Positions 40,505 to 49,060 of a stretch of 64,000 nt of DNA are shown in pieces. Source of the DNA: Streptomyces flaveolus (lineage in GTDB: Bacteria; Actinomycetota; Actinomycetes; Streptomycetales; Streptomycetaceae); the NCBI RefSeq assembly GCF_014648815.1, contig NZ_BMRV01000011.1:186001-250000 (forward strand), given 5' to 3'. The position numbers and the translations under genes were made by a program. Each line of letters begins with the position of its first letter. Position 1 is the stretch's first letter. Under the pieces are notes generated by a model. The model was not told the origin of the DNA. It worked only from the letters and a program-made list of their open reading frames with translations, and did no database searches.

Positions 40505-41434
40505 ATGGCGCACGACCACGACCACCAGCACGACCACCCTGACAAGCGTGACCACCGGCACGAGCCCGGTCATCACCACGACCACGACCACGACATCGAC
40601 TGGGCCGCGATGGCCCCGCTGCTGGAGGCGCAGGCGGAGCTGTTCACGCCCCTGTACCGGCGGGCGATGGCCTGGCTGGCCCGGGAGGTGACCGAGCCGG
40701 GACTCATCGCCGACGTGGGCAGCGGACCCGGCGTCGTCTCCTGTCTGTTCGCCGACGCCTTCCCGGACGCCCGGGTCGTTGCCGTCGACGGGGCCGGCCC
40801 CCTCCTGGAGCGGGCCCGCGACCGGGCCGCCCGGCTCGGCGTCGCCGACCGCTTCGGCACCCTCACCGGTGAACTGCCGGGCGTCCTGGGCGAGCTCGAC
40901 TACCCGGCCGACCTGCTGTGGGCGAGCCAGAGCCTGCACCACCTGGGCGACCAGCGCGCCGCCCTCGCCGCGCTCGCCGGACACCTCGCCCCCGGCGGCA
41001 CCCTGGCGATCCTGGAGGGCGGGCTGCCCGCCCGCTTCCTGCCCCGGGACATCGGCATCGGGCGCCCGGGGCTGCAGGCCCGGCTGCACGCCGCCGAGGA
41101 GGACGCGTTCGCCGAGATGCGCGCGAGCCTTCCCGGCTCCGTGGCCGAGGCCGAGGACTGGCCGGCGCTGCTGTCCGCGGCGGGCCTGAAGCACACCGGC
41201 ACCCGAAGCTTCCTGCTGGACCTGCCCGCGCCCGTCTCCGACGAGGCGCGCGCGTACGTCGCCGCCTCCCTGTCCCGGGTGCGGGAGCGCTTCGGCGAGG
41301 GCCTCGACGCCGAGGACCGGGCCACCCTCGACCGCCTGCTCGACCCCGAGGACGCCGCGAGCGTGCACCGGCGGCCCGACGTGTTCGTCCTGCTGGCGCA
41401 CACGGTCTACACGGCGGTGCGGCCCGCCGACTGA
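40505..41434 (+). CDS. SAM-dependent methyltransferase with His-rich N-terminal tail
   Basis: 309 residues. The first 30 contain 12 histidines alternating with Asp (MAHDHDHQHDHPDKRDHRHE, then PGHHHDHDHD), a pattern seen in zinc, nickel or cobalt binding tails. Class I methyltransferase motifs follow: LIADVGSGPGVVSCLFADAF, ARVVAVDGAGPLLERARD, LLWASQSLHHLGDQRAALAA and LAPGGTLAILEGG. Start ATG 40505, 55 bases after the half-site cluster. The tail suggests metal storage, metal sensing or action on a metal-bound substrate; this is inference. It is monocistronic, with strong hairpins on both sides. Confidence 0.85.
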   Translation: MAHDHDHQHDHPDKRDHRHEPGHHHDHDHDIDWAAMAPLLEAQAELFTPLYRRAMAWLAREVTEPGLIADVGSGPGVVSCLFADAFPDARVVAVDGAGPLLERARDRAARLGVADRFGTLTGELPGVLGELDYPADLLWASQSLHHLGDQRAALAALAGHLAPGGTLAILEGGLPARFLPRDIGIGRPGLQARLHAAEEDAFAEMRASLPGSVAEAEDWPALLSAAGLKHTGTRSFLLDLPAPVSDEARAYVAASLSRVRERFGEGLDAEDRATLDRLLDPEDAASVHRRPDVFVLLAHTVYTAVRPAD

Positions 41435-41463
41435 CGGCGGGGAACCGGACCGCACAGGCAGGA

Positions 41464-41491
41464 GGGGCCCGGTCCGTCCGGACCGGGCCCC
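41464..41491. terminator. 12-bp perfect hairpin, bidirectional terminator
   Basis: GGGGCCCGGTCC (41464-41475), loop GTCC, GGACCGGGCCCC (41480-41491). It lies between the convergent methyltransferase and aldo-keto reductase genes. Confidence 0.87.
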
Positions 41492-41507
41492 TCGGTGCGC
41501 GTGCGGG

Positions 41508-42344
41508 TCAGGCGACGTCGAACTCCGCCGGGTCCGGGCCCAGGCGCCGGTCCTCGTTCAGCGCGCTGATCGCCGCGAGGTCCTCGGTGTCCAGGGAGAA
41601 GCCGAACACGTCGATGTTCTCCTCGATCCGCGACGGCGTCACGGACTTCGGGATCACGACGTTGCCGAGCTGGAGGTGCCAGCGCAGCACGACCTGGGCC
41701 GGGGTGCGGTTGTGCTTCTGGGCGATCGCCACGATCGCCGGGATCTCCAGGATGCCCTTGCCCGAGCCGAGCGGGGACCAGGCCTCGGTGGCGATGCCCT
41801 GCTTCGCGTGGATGTCGCGGGCGGCGTGCTGCTGGAGGTGCGGGTGCAGCTCGATCTGGTTGACGGCCGGGACGACCGACGTCTCGGCGATCAGCCGCTC
41901 CAGGTGCTCCGGCAGGAAGTTGGAGACGCCGATGGCCCGGACCCGGCCGTCGGCGTACAGCTTCTCGAACGCCTTGTACGTGTCGACGTAGCGGTCCTTC
42001 GACGGCAGCGGCCAGTGGATCAGGTACAGGTCCACGTAGTCGAGGCCGAGCTTGGCCAGCGACGTGTCGAAGGCGCGCAGGGTGGAGTCGTACCCCTGGT
42101 CGCTGTTCCAGAGCTTGGTGGTGACGAAGAGGTCCTCGCGGGCGACGCCGGAAGCGGCGATGGCCTTGCCGGTGCCCTCTTCATTGCCGTAGATCGCCGC
42201 TGTGTCGATGCTGTGGTACCCGGCCTCCAGGGCCGTGGCGACGGCCGTCTCGGCCTCGTCGTCCGGCACCTGCCAGACGCCGAAGCCCAGCTGGGGCATC
42301 TCGACGCCGTTGTTCAGGATGATCGGGGGGACCTTGCTGCTCAC
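41508..42344 (-). CDS. Aldo-keto reductase (2,5-diketo-D-gluconate reductase-like)
   Basis: 278 residues from GTG 42344, with AAGGATC upstream. The catalytic tetrad is visible: Asp and Tyr in SIDTAAIYGNEEGTGKAI, Lys in FVTTKLWNSDQGY and His in YLIHWPLPSKDRY. The NADPH-binding IPKSVTPSRIEENIDVF sits near the C-terminus. The family (AKR5-like) reduces small aldehydes and ketones; the physiological substrate is unknown. It is followed at a distance of 83 bases by the acyl-CoA synthetase gene on the same strand, probably a separate unit. Confidence 0.92.
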   Translation of the reverse strand: MSSKVPPIILNNGVEMPQLGFGVWQVPDDEAETAVATALEAGYHSIDTAAIYGNEEGTGKAIAASGVAREDLFVTTKLWNSDQGYDSTLRAFDTSLAKLGLDYVDLYLIHWPLPSKDRYVDTYKAFEKLYADGRVRAIGVSNFLPEHLERLIAETSVVPAVNQIELHPHLQQHAARDIHAKQGIATEAWSPLGSGKGILEIPAIVAIAQKHNRTPAQVVLRWHLQLGNVVIPKSVTPSRIEENIDVFGFSLDTEDLAAISALNEDRRLGPDPAEFDVA

Positions 42345-42427
42345 GAGCTCTTGATCCTTCGGTTGTGGTCAGGTGGTACTCCCATCGTCAACGATCACGA
42401 GGCGCCGTGCATTCCTGACCGCGAAAC

Positions 42428-44254
42428 TCATGCCCGGTACAGGGCTTCGACCTCGGTGGCGTAGGCGTTCTCGATGGCCTTGCGCTTGAGCTTCAGCGAC
42501 GGGGTCAGCAGCCCGTGCTCCTCGGTGAACGGCTGGGCCAGGATGCGGAAGGTGCGGATCGACTCGGCCTGGGAGACGAGCGTGTTGGCCGCGACGACCG
42601 CGCGCCGCACCTCCGTCTCCAGGTCGGCGTCGTGCACCAGTTCGGCCGAGGACATCCGGGGCTTGTTGCGCATCGTCAGCCAGTGTTCGACCGCCTCCTG
42701 GTCGAGGGTGATCAGGGCGGCGATGTAGGGGCGGTCGTTGCCGACGACGATGCACTGGTTGACCAGCGGATGGTCCCGGACGCGCTCCTCCAGCAGTCCC
42801 GGCGAGACGCTCTTGCCGCCGGAGGTCACCAGGATCTCCTTCTTGCGGCCGGTGATGGTGAGGTAGCCGTCCTCGTCCAGCGAGCCCAGGTCACCGGTGG
42901 CCAGCCAGCCGTCGTGCAGTGTCTCGTCGGTGGCCTTCGGGTTGTTGAGGTAGCCCTGGAAGACGTTGGCGCCGTTCAGCCAGATCTCGCCGTCGTCCGC
43001 GATGTGCACGGTGACGCCCGGGATGGGGCGGCCGACCGTGCCGTAGCGGGTGCGCTCGGGTGGGTTGGCGGTGGCCGCCGCCGTGGACTCGGTCAGACCG
43101 TAGCCCTCGTAGATCTGCACGCCCGCGCCCGCGAAGAACAGGCCGAGCCGCCGGTCCATCGCCGAGCCGCCCGACATGGCGTTGCGGATGCGTCCGCCCA
43201 TCGCGGCCCGCACCTTGGTGTAGACGAGTTTGTCGAACAGCTGGTGCTGCATCCGCAGGCCCGCCGAGGGGCCCGGGCCGATGCCCCAGGCCTTGGCCTC
43301 CACCGCCTCCGCGTACTTCACCGCCACGTCGACGGCCTTCTCGAAGGGGCCGGACTTCCCCTCCTTGTCGGCCTTGCGCCGGGCCGCGTGGAACACCTTC
43401 TCGAAGATGTACGGCACGGCCAGGATGAACGTCGGCCGGAAGGCGGCCAGGTCGGGCAGCAGCGCGGCGGCGTTCAGCTGCGGCTGGTGGCCGAAGCGGA
43501 CCCGGCCCCGGATCGCCGCGACCTCCACCATCCGTCCGAAGACGTGCGCGAGCGGCAGGAACAGCAGGGTCGACGCCTCGTCGCCCTTCTTGGAGTGGAA
43601 CACCGGCTCCCAGCGTCTGATGACGGTGTCCGCCTCGTACATGAGGTTGCCGTGCGAGATGACGCAGCCCTTGGGGCGGCCCGTGGTGCCCGAGGTGTAG
43701 ATGACGGTGGCGACCGAGTCGGGCGTGACCGCCTGCCGGTGCCGGTGCACCACCTCGTCGTCGAGGTGGGCGCCCGCGTCGTACAGCTGCTGGACGGCGC
43801 CGGAGTCGAGCTGCCACAGGCCGCGCAGGTGCGGCAGCCGGTCGATGACGGTGGCGATCGTCATCGCGTGGTCCTCGTGCTCCACGACCGCCGCCGTCAC
43901 CTCGGCGTCGTACAGCATCCACAGGCACTGCTCGGCCGAGGACGTCGGGTAGACGGGCACCACCTGGGCACCGATCGTCCACAGGGCGAAGTCGAAGAGC
44001 GTCCACTCGTAGCGGGTGCGGGACATGATGGCGACCCGGTCGCCGAAGCGGATGCCCTGGGCGAGCAGGCCCTTGGCGAGGGCCAGCACCTCGTCGCGGA
44101 AGGCGGCGGCGGTCACGTCCCGCCACTGCCCGTCCTCGTCCTTGCGGCCCAGGGCGATGTGCTGCGGGTCCTCCTGGGCATGCCGGAAGACCACGTCGGC
44201 CAGACCGCCCACGGGTGGTGCCGACGCCGTCGGAGGGTTGGTGAACTCGCGCAA
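42428..44254 (-). CDS. Long-chain acyl-CoA synthetase (AMP-binding, FadD15-like)
   Basis: 608 residues. It activates fatty acids with ATP to acyl-AMP and then acyl-CoA. The AMP-binding signature is VIYTSGTTGRPKGCVISHGN; the adenine-loop YEGYGLTESTAA and the hinge/lysine region DLGSLDEDGYLTITGRKKEI are intact. Length and sequence fit the long-chain FAA1/FadD15 group. The start appears to be TTG 44254 (LREFTNPPTASAPPVGGLAD) with GGGGAG 5 bases upstream; no ATG or GTG nearby gives a better start. A 275-bp gap upstream contains no gene and no convincing promoter. Confidence 0.92.
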   Translation of the reverse strand: MREFTNPPTASAPPVGGLADVVFRHAQEDPQHIALGRKDEDGQWRDVTAAAFRDEVLALAKGLLAQGIRFGDRVAIMSRTRYEWTLFDFALWTIGAQVVPVYPTSSAEQCLWMLYDAEVTAAVVEHEDHAMTIATVIDRLPHLRGLWQLDSGAVQQLYDAGAHLDDEVVHRHRQAVTPDSVATVIYTSGTTGRPKGCVISHGNLMYEADTVIRRWEPVFHSKKGDEASTLLFLPLAHVFGRMVEVAAIRGRVRFGHQPQLNAAALLPDLAAFRPTFILAVPYIFEKVFHAARRKADKEGKSGPFEKAVDVAVKYAEAVEAKAWGIGPGPSAGLRMQHQLFDKLVYTKVRAAMGGRIRNAMSGGSAMDRRLGLFFAGAGVQIYEGYGLTESTAAATANPPERTRYGTVGRPIPGVTVHIADDGEIWLNGANVFQGYLNNPKATDETLHDGWLATGDLGSLDEDGYLTITGRKKEILVTSGGKSVSPGLLEERVRDHPLVNQCIVVGNDRPYIAALITLDQEAVEHWLTMRNKPRMSSAELVHDADLETEVRRAVVAANTLVSQAESIRTFRILAQPFTEEHGLLTPSLKLKRKAIENAYATEVEALYRA

Positions 44255-44529
44255 ACCCGCTCCCCGCTCCTGGTGACGCCCCGCACGGCGCGGTGAAAGC
44301 TACCCCACGCGGGGCGGGGACGGGAGGGCCGTCGGAATCGAGCAGCGCTCATGTCCGCGCTGGTCGGTGAGAGGAAATGCGCTCACATGGGGAAGGGTCG
44401 GACACTTTCCTGACGGTTGAGTAAGTTTCGGTGCCGTAATCTCCACCGAATCTGTACGACCCGCTTACCGCCGGTAGGAAGCCGGCGAAGCCGCCGTCTC
44501 CTCCTTCAGCGCAGGCGCACCGCATTCCG

Positions 44530-45426
44530 TCACACCTGTGCCGGACCCGCGCGCCGGGAAGGGTGCAGCCGGTCGCCGCCCGCAAGGATCGCCGCCGCCA
44601 GGGCGTCCGCGGCGCCCTGCGCCGAGGGGTGGCGGCGCCCGTGCACCAGCACGAAGTCGACGCGGCCCAGCTCCGGCAGCCCGGCCCGGTCCGGCACGCG
44701 CACCAGGCCGGGCGGGACGAGTCCGCGCGAGTGCGCCATCACGCCGAGGCCCGCCCGGGCCGCCGCGATCAGCCCGTTGAGGCTGCCGCTGGTGCAGGCG
44801 ATGCGCCACTCGCGGCCCTGCCGTTGCAGCGCGTCCAGCGCGAGCGCGCGGGTGATGCCCGGCGGCGGATAGACGATGAGCGGCACCGGGCGGTCCGGGT
44901 CGAGGCGCAGCCGCTCCGCGCCGATCCACACCAGCCGGTCGTGCCAGACCGGCTCGCCGCGCGGGTCCTCGGGGCGCCGCTTGGCCAGCACCAGGTCGAG
45001 TTTCCCGGCGGCAAGCTGTTCGTGGAGCGTGCCCGACAGTTCCACGGTCAGCTCCAGGTCGACCTCCGGGTGGTCCTGCCGGAAGCTCTCGAGGATCTCC
45101 GGCAGCCTGGTCAGCACGAAGTCCTCGGAGGCCCCGAAGCGCAGCCGTCCGCGCAGCCGGGTGCCGGCGAAGAAGGCCGCCGCCTGCTCGTGCACCTCCA
45201 GGATGCGGCGCGCGAAGCCCAGCATCGCCTCACCGTCCTCGGTCAGCTCCACGGAGTGCGTGTCCCGCGTGAACAACTGCCGCCCGGTGGCGTCCTCCAG
45301 CCGCCGCACGTGCTGGCTCACCGTCGACTGGCGCAGCCCGAGCCGCCGCGCGGCCTGCGTGAAGCTCAGCGTCTGGGCCACGGTCAGGAAGGTCCGCAGC
45401 TGGGAGGGGTCGTACACGCGCCCCAC
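44530..45426 (-). CDS. LysR-family transcriptional regulator
   Basis: 298 residues. The winged helix at residues 8-66 (LRTFLTVAQTLSFTQAARRL then GLRQSTVSQHVRRLEDATGR) is followed by the two-lobed effector domain (GRLRFGASEDFVLTRLPEIL). It is divergent from a bile-acid:sodium-symporter-type transporter gene, and the 134-bp region between them carries a T-N11-A LysR box. The regulator is therefore predicted to control that transporter and itself. Start GTG 45426; GTG 45417 is an alternative. Confidence 0.92.
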   Translation of the reverse strand: MGRVYDPSQLRTFLTVAQTLSFTQAARRLGLRQSTVSQHVRRLEDATGRQLFTRDTHSVELTEDGEAMLGFARRILEVHEQAAAFFAGTRLRGRLRFGASEDFVLTRLPEILESFRQDHPEVDLELTVELSGTLHEQLAAGKLDLVLAKRRPEDPRGEPVWHDRLVWIGAERLRLDPDRPVPLIVYPPPGITRALALDALQRQGREWRIACTSGSLNGLIAAARAGLGVMAHSRGLVPPGLVRVPDRAGLPELGRVDFVLVHGRRHPSAQGAADALAAAILAGGDRLHPSRRAGPAQV

Positions 45427-45434
45427 CGTACCCG

Positions 45435-45455
45435 GTCATCGTGGTACGTGATGAC
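45435..45455. promoter_or_regulatory. LysR-type operator (GTCATC-N9-GATGAC)
   Basis: A 6-bp inverted repeat with a 9-base centre contains ATC-N9-GAT and T-N11-A, the classic LysR box. It lies 9 bases upstream of the lysR start and 106 bases before the transporter gene. Confidence 0.72.
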
Positions 45456-45560
45456 AGTGAGAGCGGTGTACCGGATTCCCGATCGCCGGGTGGGGGAGCA
45501 GGATGGAGCGGGGACCCGTGACCCCGCCGGAGCAAGAAGAGAACGAGCAAGTGGAGCACC

Positions 45561-46598
45561 GTGATACGCCTGCGATGGCCGCGTCGGATGCCGGTCGACC
45601 CCTACATCCTGCTGCTGCTCGCAACGGTGGGCCTCGCGGCACTGCTGCCGGCCCGCGGGGCGGGCGCCGACGTCGCCTCCGGGGCCTCCACGGTCGCGAT
45701 CGCGTTCCTCTTCTTCCTGTACGGCGCCCGGCTCTCCACCCGTGAGGCGATGGACGGGCTGCGGCACTGGCGGCTCCACGTCACCGTGCTGGCCTGCACC
45801 TTCGTCGTCTTCCCGGTGCTGGGCCTGGCGGCCCGCGGGCTCGTCCCGGTCTTCCTGACCGACCCCCTCTACCAGGGGCTGCTCTTCCTCACCCTGGTCC
45901 CCTCCACCATCCAGTCGTCGATCGCCTTCACCTCCATCGCCCGCGGCAACGTGCCCGCCGCGATTTGCGCGGGCTCCTTCTCCTCGCTTGCGGGCATCGT
46001 CGTCACACCGTTGCTGGCCGCGGCTCTGCTCGGCAGCGGCGGGGGCGGGTTCTCCGCCGACTCGGTGGTCGAGATCGTGCTGCAACTGCTGGTGCCGTTC
46101 GTCGCCGGACAGGTGCTGCGCCGCTGGATCGGGGGGTTCGTCGCCCGGCACAAGAAGGTGCTCGGCCTCGTCGACCGCGGATCGATCCTCCTCGTCGTCT
46201 ACACCGCGTTCAGTGAGGGCATGGTGCAGGGCATCTGGCACCAGGTGAGCCCGGTCCGGCTGGCCGGCCTGCTGGTCGTGGAGGCGGTGCTGCTCGCCGT
46301 GATGCTGCTGCTGACCTGGTACGGGGCCAGGGCGCTGGGCTTCGGCCGGGCCGACCGGATCGCCATCCAGTTCGCCGGGTCCAAGAAGTCCCTCGCCTCC
46401 GGCCTGCCCATGGCGAGCGTCCTGTTCGGCGCGCACGCCTCGCTGGCCGTGCTGCCGCTGATGCTCTTCCACCAGATGCAGCTGATGGTGTGCGCGGTCA
46501 TCGCCAAACGCCGTGCGCACGACCCCGACGCCCCGGCTGCGGACGAGCCGGCCACCGCGTCACGGACGGCCGTCGGCACGGGGGCACGCTCCCGCTGA
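45561..46598 (+). CDS. Bile acid:sodium symporter family transporter (SBF-like/YfeH type)
   Basis: 345 residues, about ten membrane helices, from GTG 45561 with GTGGAG upstream. AIAFLFFLYGARLSTREAMD (around residue 50), LVPSTIQSSIAFTSIARGNV and FAGSKKSLASGLPMASVLF are characteristic of the SBF-like subfamily, where a crossover region binds sodium. Substrates in bacteria are usually organic anions such as pantoate or 2-keto acids; not determined here. Divergent LysR regulator and operator suggest substrate-induced expression. Confidence 0.88.
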   Translation: MIRLRWPRRMPVDPYILLLLATVGLAALLPARGAGADVASGASTVAIAFLFFLYGARLSTREAMDGLRHWRLHVTVLACTFVVFPVLGLAARGLVPVFLTDPLYQGLLFLTLVPSTIQSSIAFTSIARGNVPAAICAGSFSSLAGIVVTPLLAAALLGSGGGGFSADSVVEIVLQLLVPFVAGQVLRRWIGGFVARHKKVLGLVDRGSILLVVYTAFSEGMVQGIWHQVSPVRLAGLLVVEAVLLAVMLLLTWYGARALGFGRADRIAIQFAGSKKSLASGLPMASVLFGAHASLAVLPLMLFHQMQLMVCAVIAKRRAHDPDAPAADEPATASRTAVGTGARSR

Positions 46599-46618
46599 GC
46601 CGCGTCCGGCAGGACGTC

Positions 46619-47536
46619 TCAGGGGACGAGGACGACCTTCCCGAGGTTGCTGCGCGACTCGACGGCCTCGTGCGCCTTCGTCGCCTCCTCCAGTGGGAAC
46701 CTCCCGTGCACGGCGGGCCGGAGCACCCCCTCGGCGAACAGCCGCCACAGTTCCCGGCGCCACGTCTCGTACAGCTCCGGCTGCTCGCGGGCGATCCGCG
46801 CCAACTGGAATCCCGTCACCGACCTGGCGCCCACCAGCAGGTCGTACGCCCGGACGGTCCCGCCGCCCGAGCTGTACGCCACCAGCCGGCCGCCCGGGGC
46901 GAGGGCGGCGACGGCGGGGGTGAGCAGGCGGCCGCCCACCCCGTCGAGGACGTAGTCGACGGGCTCGCCCCAGTCGTCGTCGCCGTAGACCACGACGTCG
47001 TCGGCGCCCAGGGAGCGCACGAAGTCCGCCTTGGCCGGGTCGGAGACGGCGCCCACGACGCGGGCCGCGCCGCGTGTCCGCGCGAGCCGCACGGCCAGCT
47101 GGCCGACCCCACTGGCCGCGGCCGTCACGAGCGCCGACTCGCCCGGCCGGGGCTGGGCGGCCGACAGGGCGCCGAGCGCCACCAGACCGCTGCGGACCAG
47201 CGCGACCGCGTCGATCGCACCGGCACCGTCGGGCACCGGCGAGGCCATCTCCTGGCGCAGGACCGCGAAGTCGGCGTAGCCGTGCCCGAAGCAGAGCCCC
47301 GTCACCCGGTCGCCCGTCCGGACGCCGGTCACGCCCTCCCCGGCGGCCACCACCTCCCCGGCGACCTCGCCGCCGAGCGGGATCGGCTCGGCGGCCTCGG
47401 TGACCTTGCGGACCACCGGCAGGGTGACGCCGACGGCCTCGCAGCGCACCAGCAGCTCACCCGGGCCCGGCTCCGGGACGGGCGCCTCCTCCAGGAACAA
47501 GGGGCCCTTGGCGGACGCGTACCGGACACGGCGCAT
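46619..47536 (-). CDS. Zinc-binding-type alcohol dehydrogenase/quinone oxidoreductase (MDR family)
   Basis: 305 residues from ATG 47536 with GGAGG 7 bases before it. Medium-chain reductase fold without the structural zinc cysteines. The GroES-like half opens MRRVRYASAKGPLFLEEAPV, and the NADPH half contains ALVTAAASGVGQLAVRLART (A-A-x-G-x-x-G). The C-terminus FPLEEATKAHEAVESRSNLG is typical of quinone oxidoreductases (Qor). It faces a MarR regulator gene, and the paired operators between them predict derepression by quinones or similar electrophiles. Confidence 0.9.
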   Translation of the reverse strand: MRRVRYASAKGPLFLEEAPVPEPGPGELLVRCEAVGVTLPVVRKVTEAAEPIPLGGEVAGEVVAAGEGVTGVRTGDRVTGLCFGHGYADFAVLRQEMASPVPDGAGAIDAVALVRSGLVALGALSAAQPRPGESALVTAAASGVGQLAVRLARTRGAARVVGAVSDPAKADFVRSLGADDVVVYGDDDWGEPVDYVLDGVGGRLLTPAVAALAPGGRLVAYSSGGGTVRAYDLLVGARSVTGFQLARIAREQPELYETWRRELWRLFAEGVLRPAVHGRFPLEEATKAHEAVESRSNLGKVVLVP

Positions 47537-47562
47537 CGCCGCACCTCCAGAAGTCGTCGAAG

Positions 47563-47610
47563 TCGTTGGGAGTCCCAACGATAGGGAAGAGTCGTGGGGA
47601 AGTCCAACGA
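47563..47610. promoter_or_regulatory. Two MarR-type operators and marR promoter
   Basis: TCGTTGGGAGTCCCAACGA (47563-47581) is an 8-bp inverted repeat with a 3-base centre. A second copy, TCGTGGGGAAGTCCAACGA (47592-47610), matches it at 15 of 19 positions, 29 bases away. A TAGGAT -10 element follows at 47619-47624, just before ATG 47631. Confidence 0.72.
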
Positions 47611-47630
47611 TTTTTGGATAGGATGGCCCC

Positions 47631-48074
47631 ATGGCCGACGCACCGCTTCCCCACATCCGTTCGCTGCCCAGCTGGCAGCTGGGCAGGGCCGCCGCCCGTG
47701 GCCGGGCCCTGGTGGCCGAGGCGCTGGCCGCGGAGGGGCTGAAGATGTGGCACCACGTGGTGCTCTCCGCCGTCCGCGATCTCGCCCCCGTCGCCCAGGC
47801 CGACCTGGGCCGCGGCATCGGGCTCGACCCGAAGGACCTGGTCGGCGTCCTCAACGATCTGCAGGCGGCCGAGCTCGTCGTCCGCGCCCCGGACCCGGAC
47901 GACCGCCGCAAGAACGCGGTGTCCCTCACCGAGGAGGGCGGCCGGGTGCTCGCGCGGTGCGAGAAGGCGGCCCGCGCGGCCAACGACGAGCTGCTCGCGC
48001 CGCTCACGGCGCAGGAGCGGACGCGGTTGCTGGACATGGTCCGGCGGGTCGCCGGCATCGACGCCGACGGCTGA
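47631..48074 (+). CDS. MarR-family transcriptional regulator
   Basis: 147 residues, a winged-helix dimer typical of MarR: helix-turn-helix QADLGRGIGLDPKDLVGVLN and wing VVRAPDPDDRRKNAVSLTEE. No ribosome binding site precedes ATG 47631, and the -10 box ends 7 bases upstream, so the message is probably leaderless. It is divergent from the oxidoreductase gene it presumably represses. Confidence 0.92.
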   Translation: MADAPLPHIRSLPSWQLGRAAARGRALVAEALAAEGLKMWHHVVLSAVRDLAPVAQADLGRGIGLDPKDLVGVLNDLQAAELVVRAPDPDDRRKNAVSLTEEGGRVLARCEKAARAANDELLAPLTAQERTRLLDMVRRVAGIDADG

Positions 48075-48119
48075 CCGCCGGCGCCCGGGCCCGGGTGTGG
48101 GCGGGGGTGGGCCGGATGA

Positions 48120-48170
48120 GGCGGGGCCCCTGCGGCGCAGGGGGCGCTCCCCGCCGTTCGGGGCCCCGCC
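48120..48170. terminator. Compound hairpin terminator between marR and fdhD
   Basis: GGCGGGGCCCC (48120-48130) pairs perfectly with GGGGCCCCGCC (48160-48170); the 29-base loop itself can form a GGGG/CCCC stem. It lies between convergent genes. Confidence 0.75.
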
Positions 48171-48191
48171 GCCGTGCCGCGGAGAGGTGGG

Positions 48192-49040
48192 TCAGCCCTG
48201 GGCGGCCGCGGCCCGCAGGGCGACGCGGTCCTCGCCCGCGTACACGTTCATGGAGGTGCCGCGCAGGAAGCCCACCAGCGTCAGCCCGGTCTCGGCGGCC
48301 AGGTCCACCGCCAGCGAGGACGGCGCCGACACCGCCGCGAGCACCGGGATGCCCGCCATCACGGCCTTCTGCGCCAGCTCGAAGGAGGCCCGGCCCGACA
48401 CCAGCAGCACGGACCGGGACAGCGGCAGGTCCCCGTTCTGCAGGGCGCGCCCGACCAGCTTGTCGACCGCGTTGTGCCGGCCCACGTCCTCCCGCACGTC
48501 CACCAGCTCACCGTCCTCGGTGAACAGGGCCGCCGCGTGCAGGCCGCCGGTGCGGTCGAAGACCCGCTGGGCTGCGCGCAGCCGGTCGGGCAGGCTCGCC
48601 AGCAGCTCCGGAGTGACGCGCACCGGGGGAGCGTCGGCGATCGGCCAGCGGGCCGTGGTGCGCACCGCGTCCAGACTGGCCTTGCCGCACAGGCCGCAGG
48701 ACGAGGTCGTGTAGACGTTGCGCTCCAGCGTGATGTCCGGGACCGGCACGTCCGGGGCCGTCTTCACGTCGACCACGTTGTAGGTGTTGGAGCCGTCGAC
48801 GGTGGCGCCCGCGCAGTACACGATGTTCTGGAGGTCGTCCCGCTCGGCCAGTACACCCTCGCTGACCAGGAAACCGGCCGCCAGCGCGAAGTCGTCGCCC
48901 GGTGTGCGCATGGTGATCGCGAGGGGTTTGCCGTTCAGCCGGATCTCCAGCGGTTCCTCGGCCACGAGCGTGTCCGTGCGGGTGGAGACCGCCCCGTCCC
49001 GTATGCGGATCACCTTGCGTCGTTCCGTGACTCGTCCCAT
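48192..49040 (-). CDS. fdhD: Formate dehydrogenase accessory sulfurtransferase
   Basis: 282 residues. FdhD carries sulfur from cysteine desulfurase to the bis-MGD cofactor of formate dehydrogenase, a step required for activity. The sulfur-carrying motif is TTSSCGLCGKASLD; DVREDVGRHNAVDKLVG and LLVSGRASFELAQKA are also conserved. ATG 49040 is favoured because GAGGGG precedes it and the product starts like the family (MGRVTERRKVIRIRDGAV). It closes the leftward formate dehydrogenase operon, 20 bases after the iron-sulfur subunit gene. Confidence 0.95.
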   Translation of the reverse strand: MGRVTERRKVIRIRDGAVSTRTDTLVAEEPLEIRLNGKPLAITMRTPGDDFALAAGFLVSEGVLAERDDLQNIVYCAGATVDGSNTYNVVDVKTAPDVPVPDITLERNVYTTSSCGLCGKASLDAVRTTARWPIADAPPVRVTPELLASLPDRLRAAQRVFDRTGGLHAAALFTEDGELVDVREDVGRHNAVDKLVGRALQNGDLPLSRSVLLVSGRASFELAQKAVMAGIPVLAAVSAPSSLAVDLAAETGLTLVGFLRGTSMNVYAGEDRVALRAAAAQG

Positions 49041-49060
49041 GTCCGTGCCCCTCGTACCGG

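Noticed and set aside
44255..44529. A small gene or riboswitch in the gap before the acyl-CoA synthetase
   Set aside because: No frame with ribosome site and no recognisable structured-RNA consensus; only weak promoter-like words such as TAGCTT were seen.
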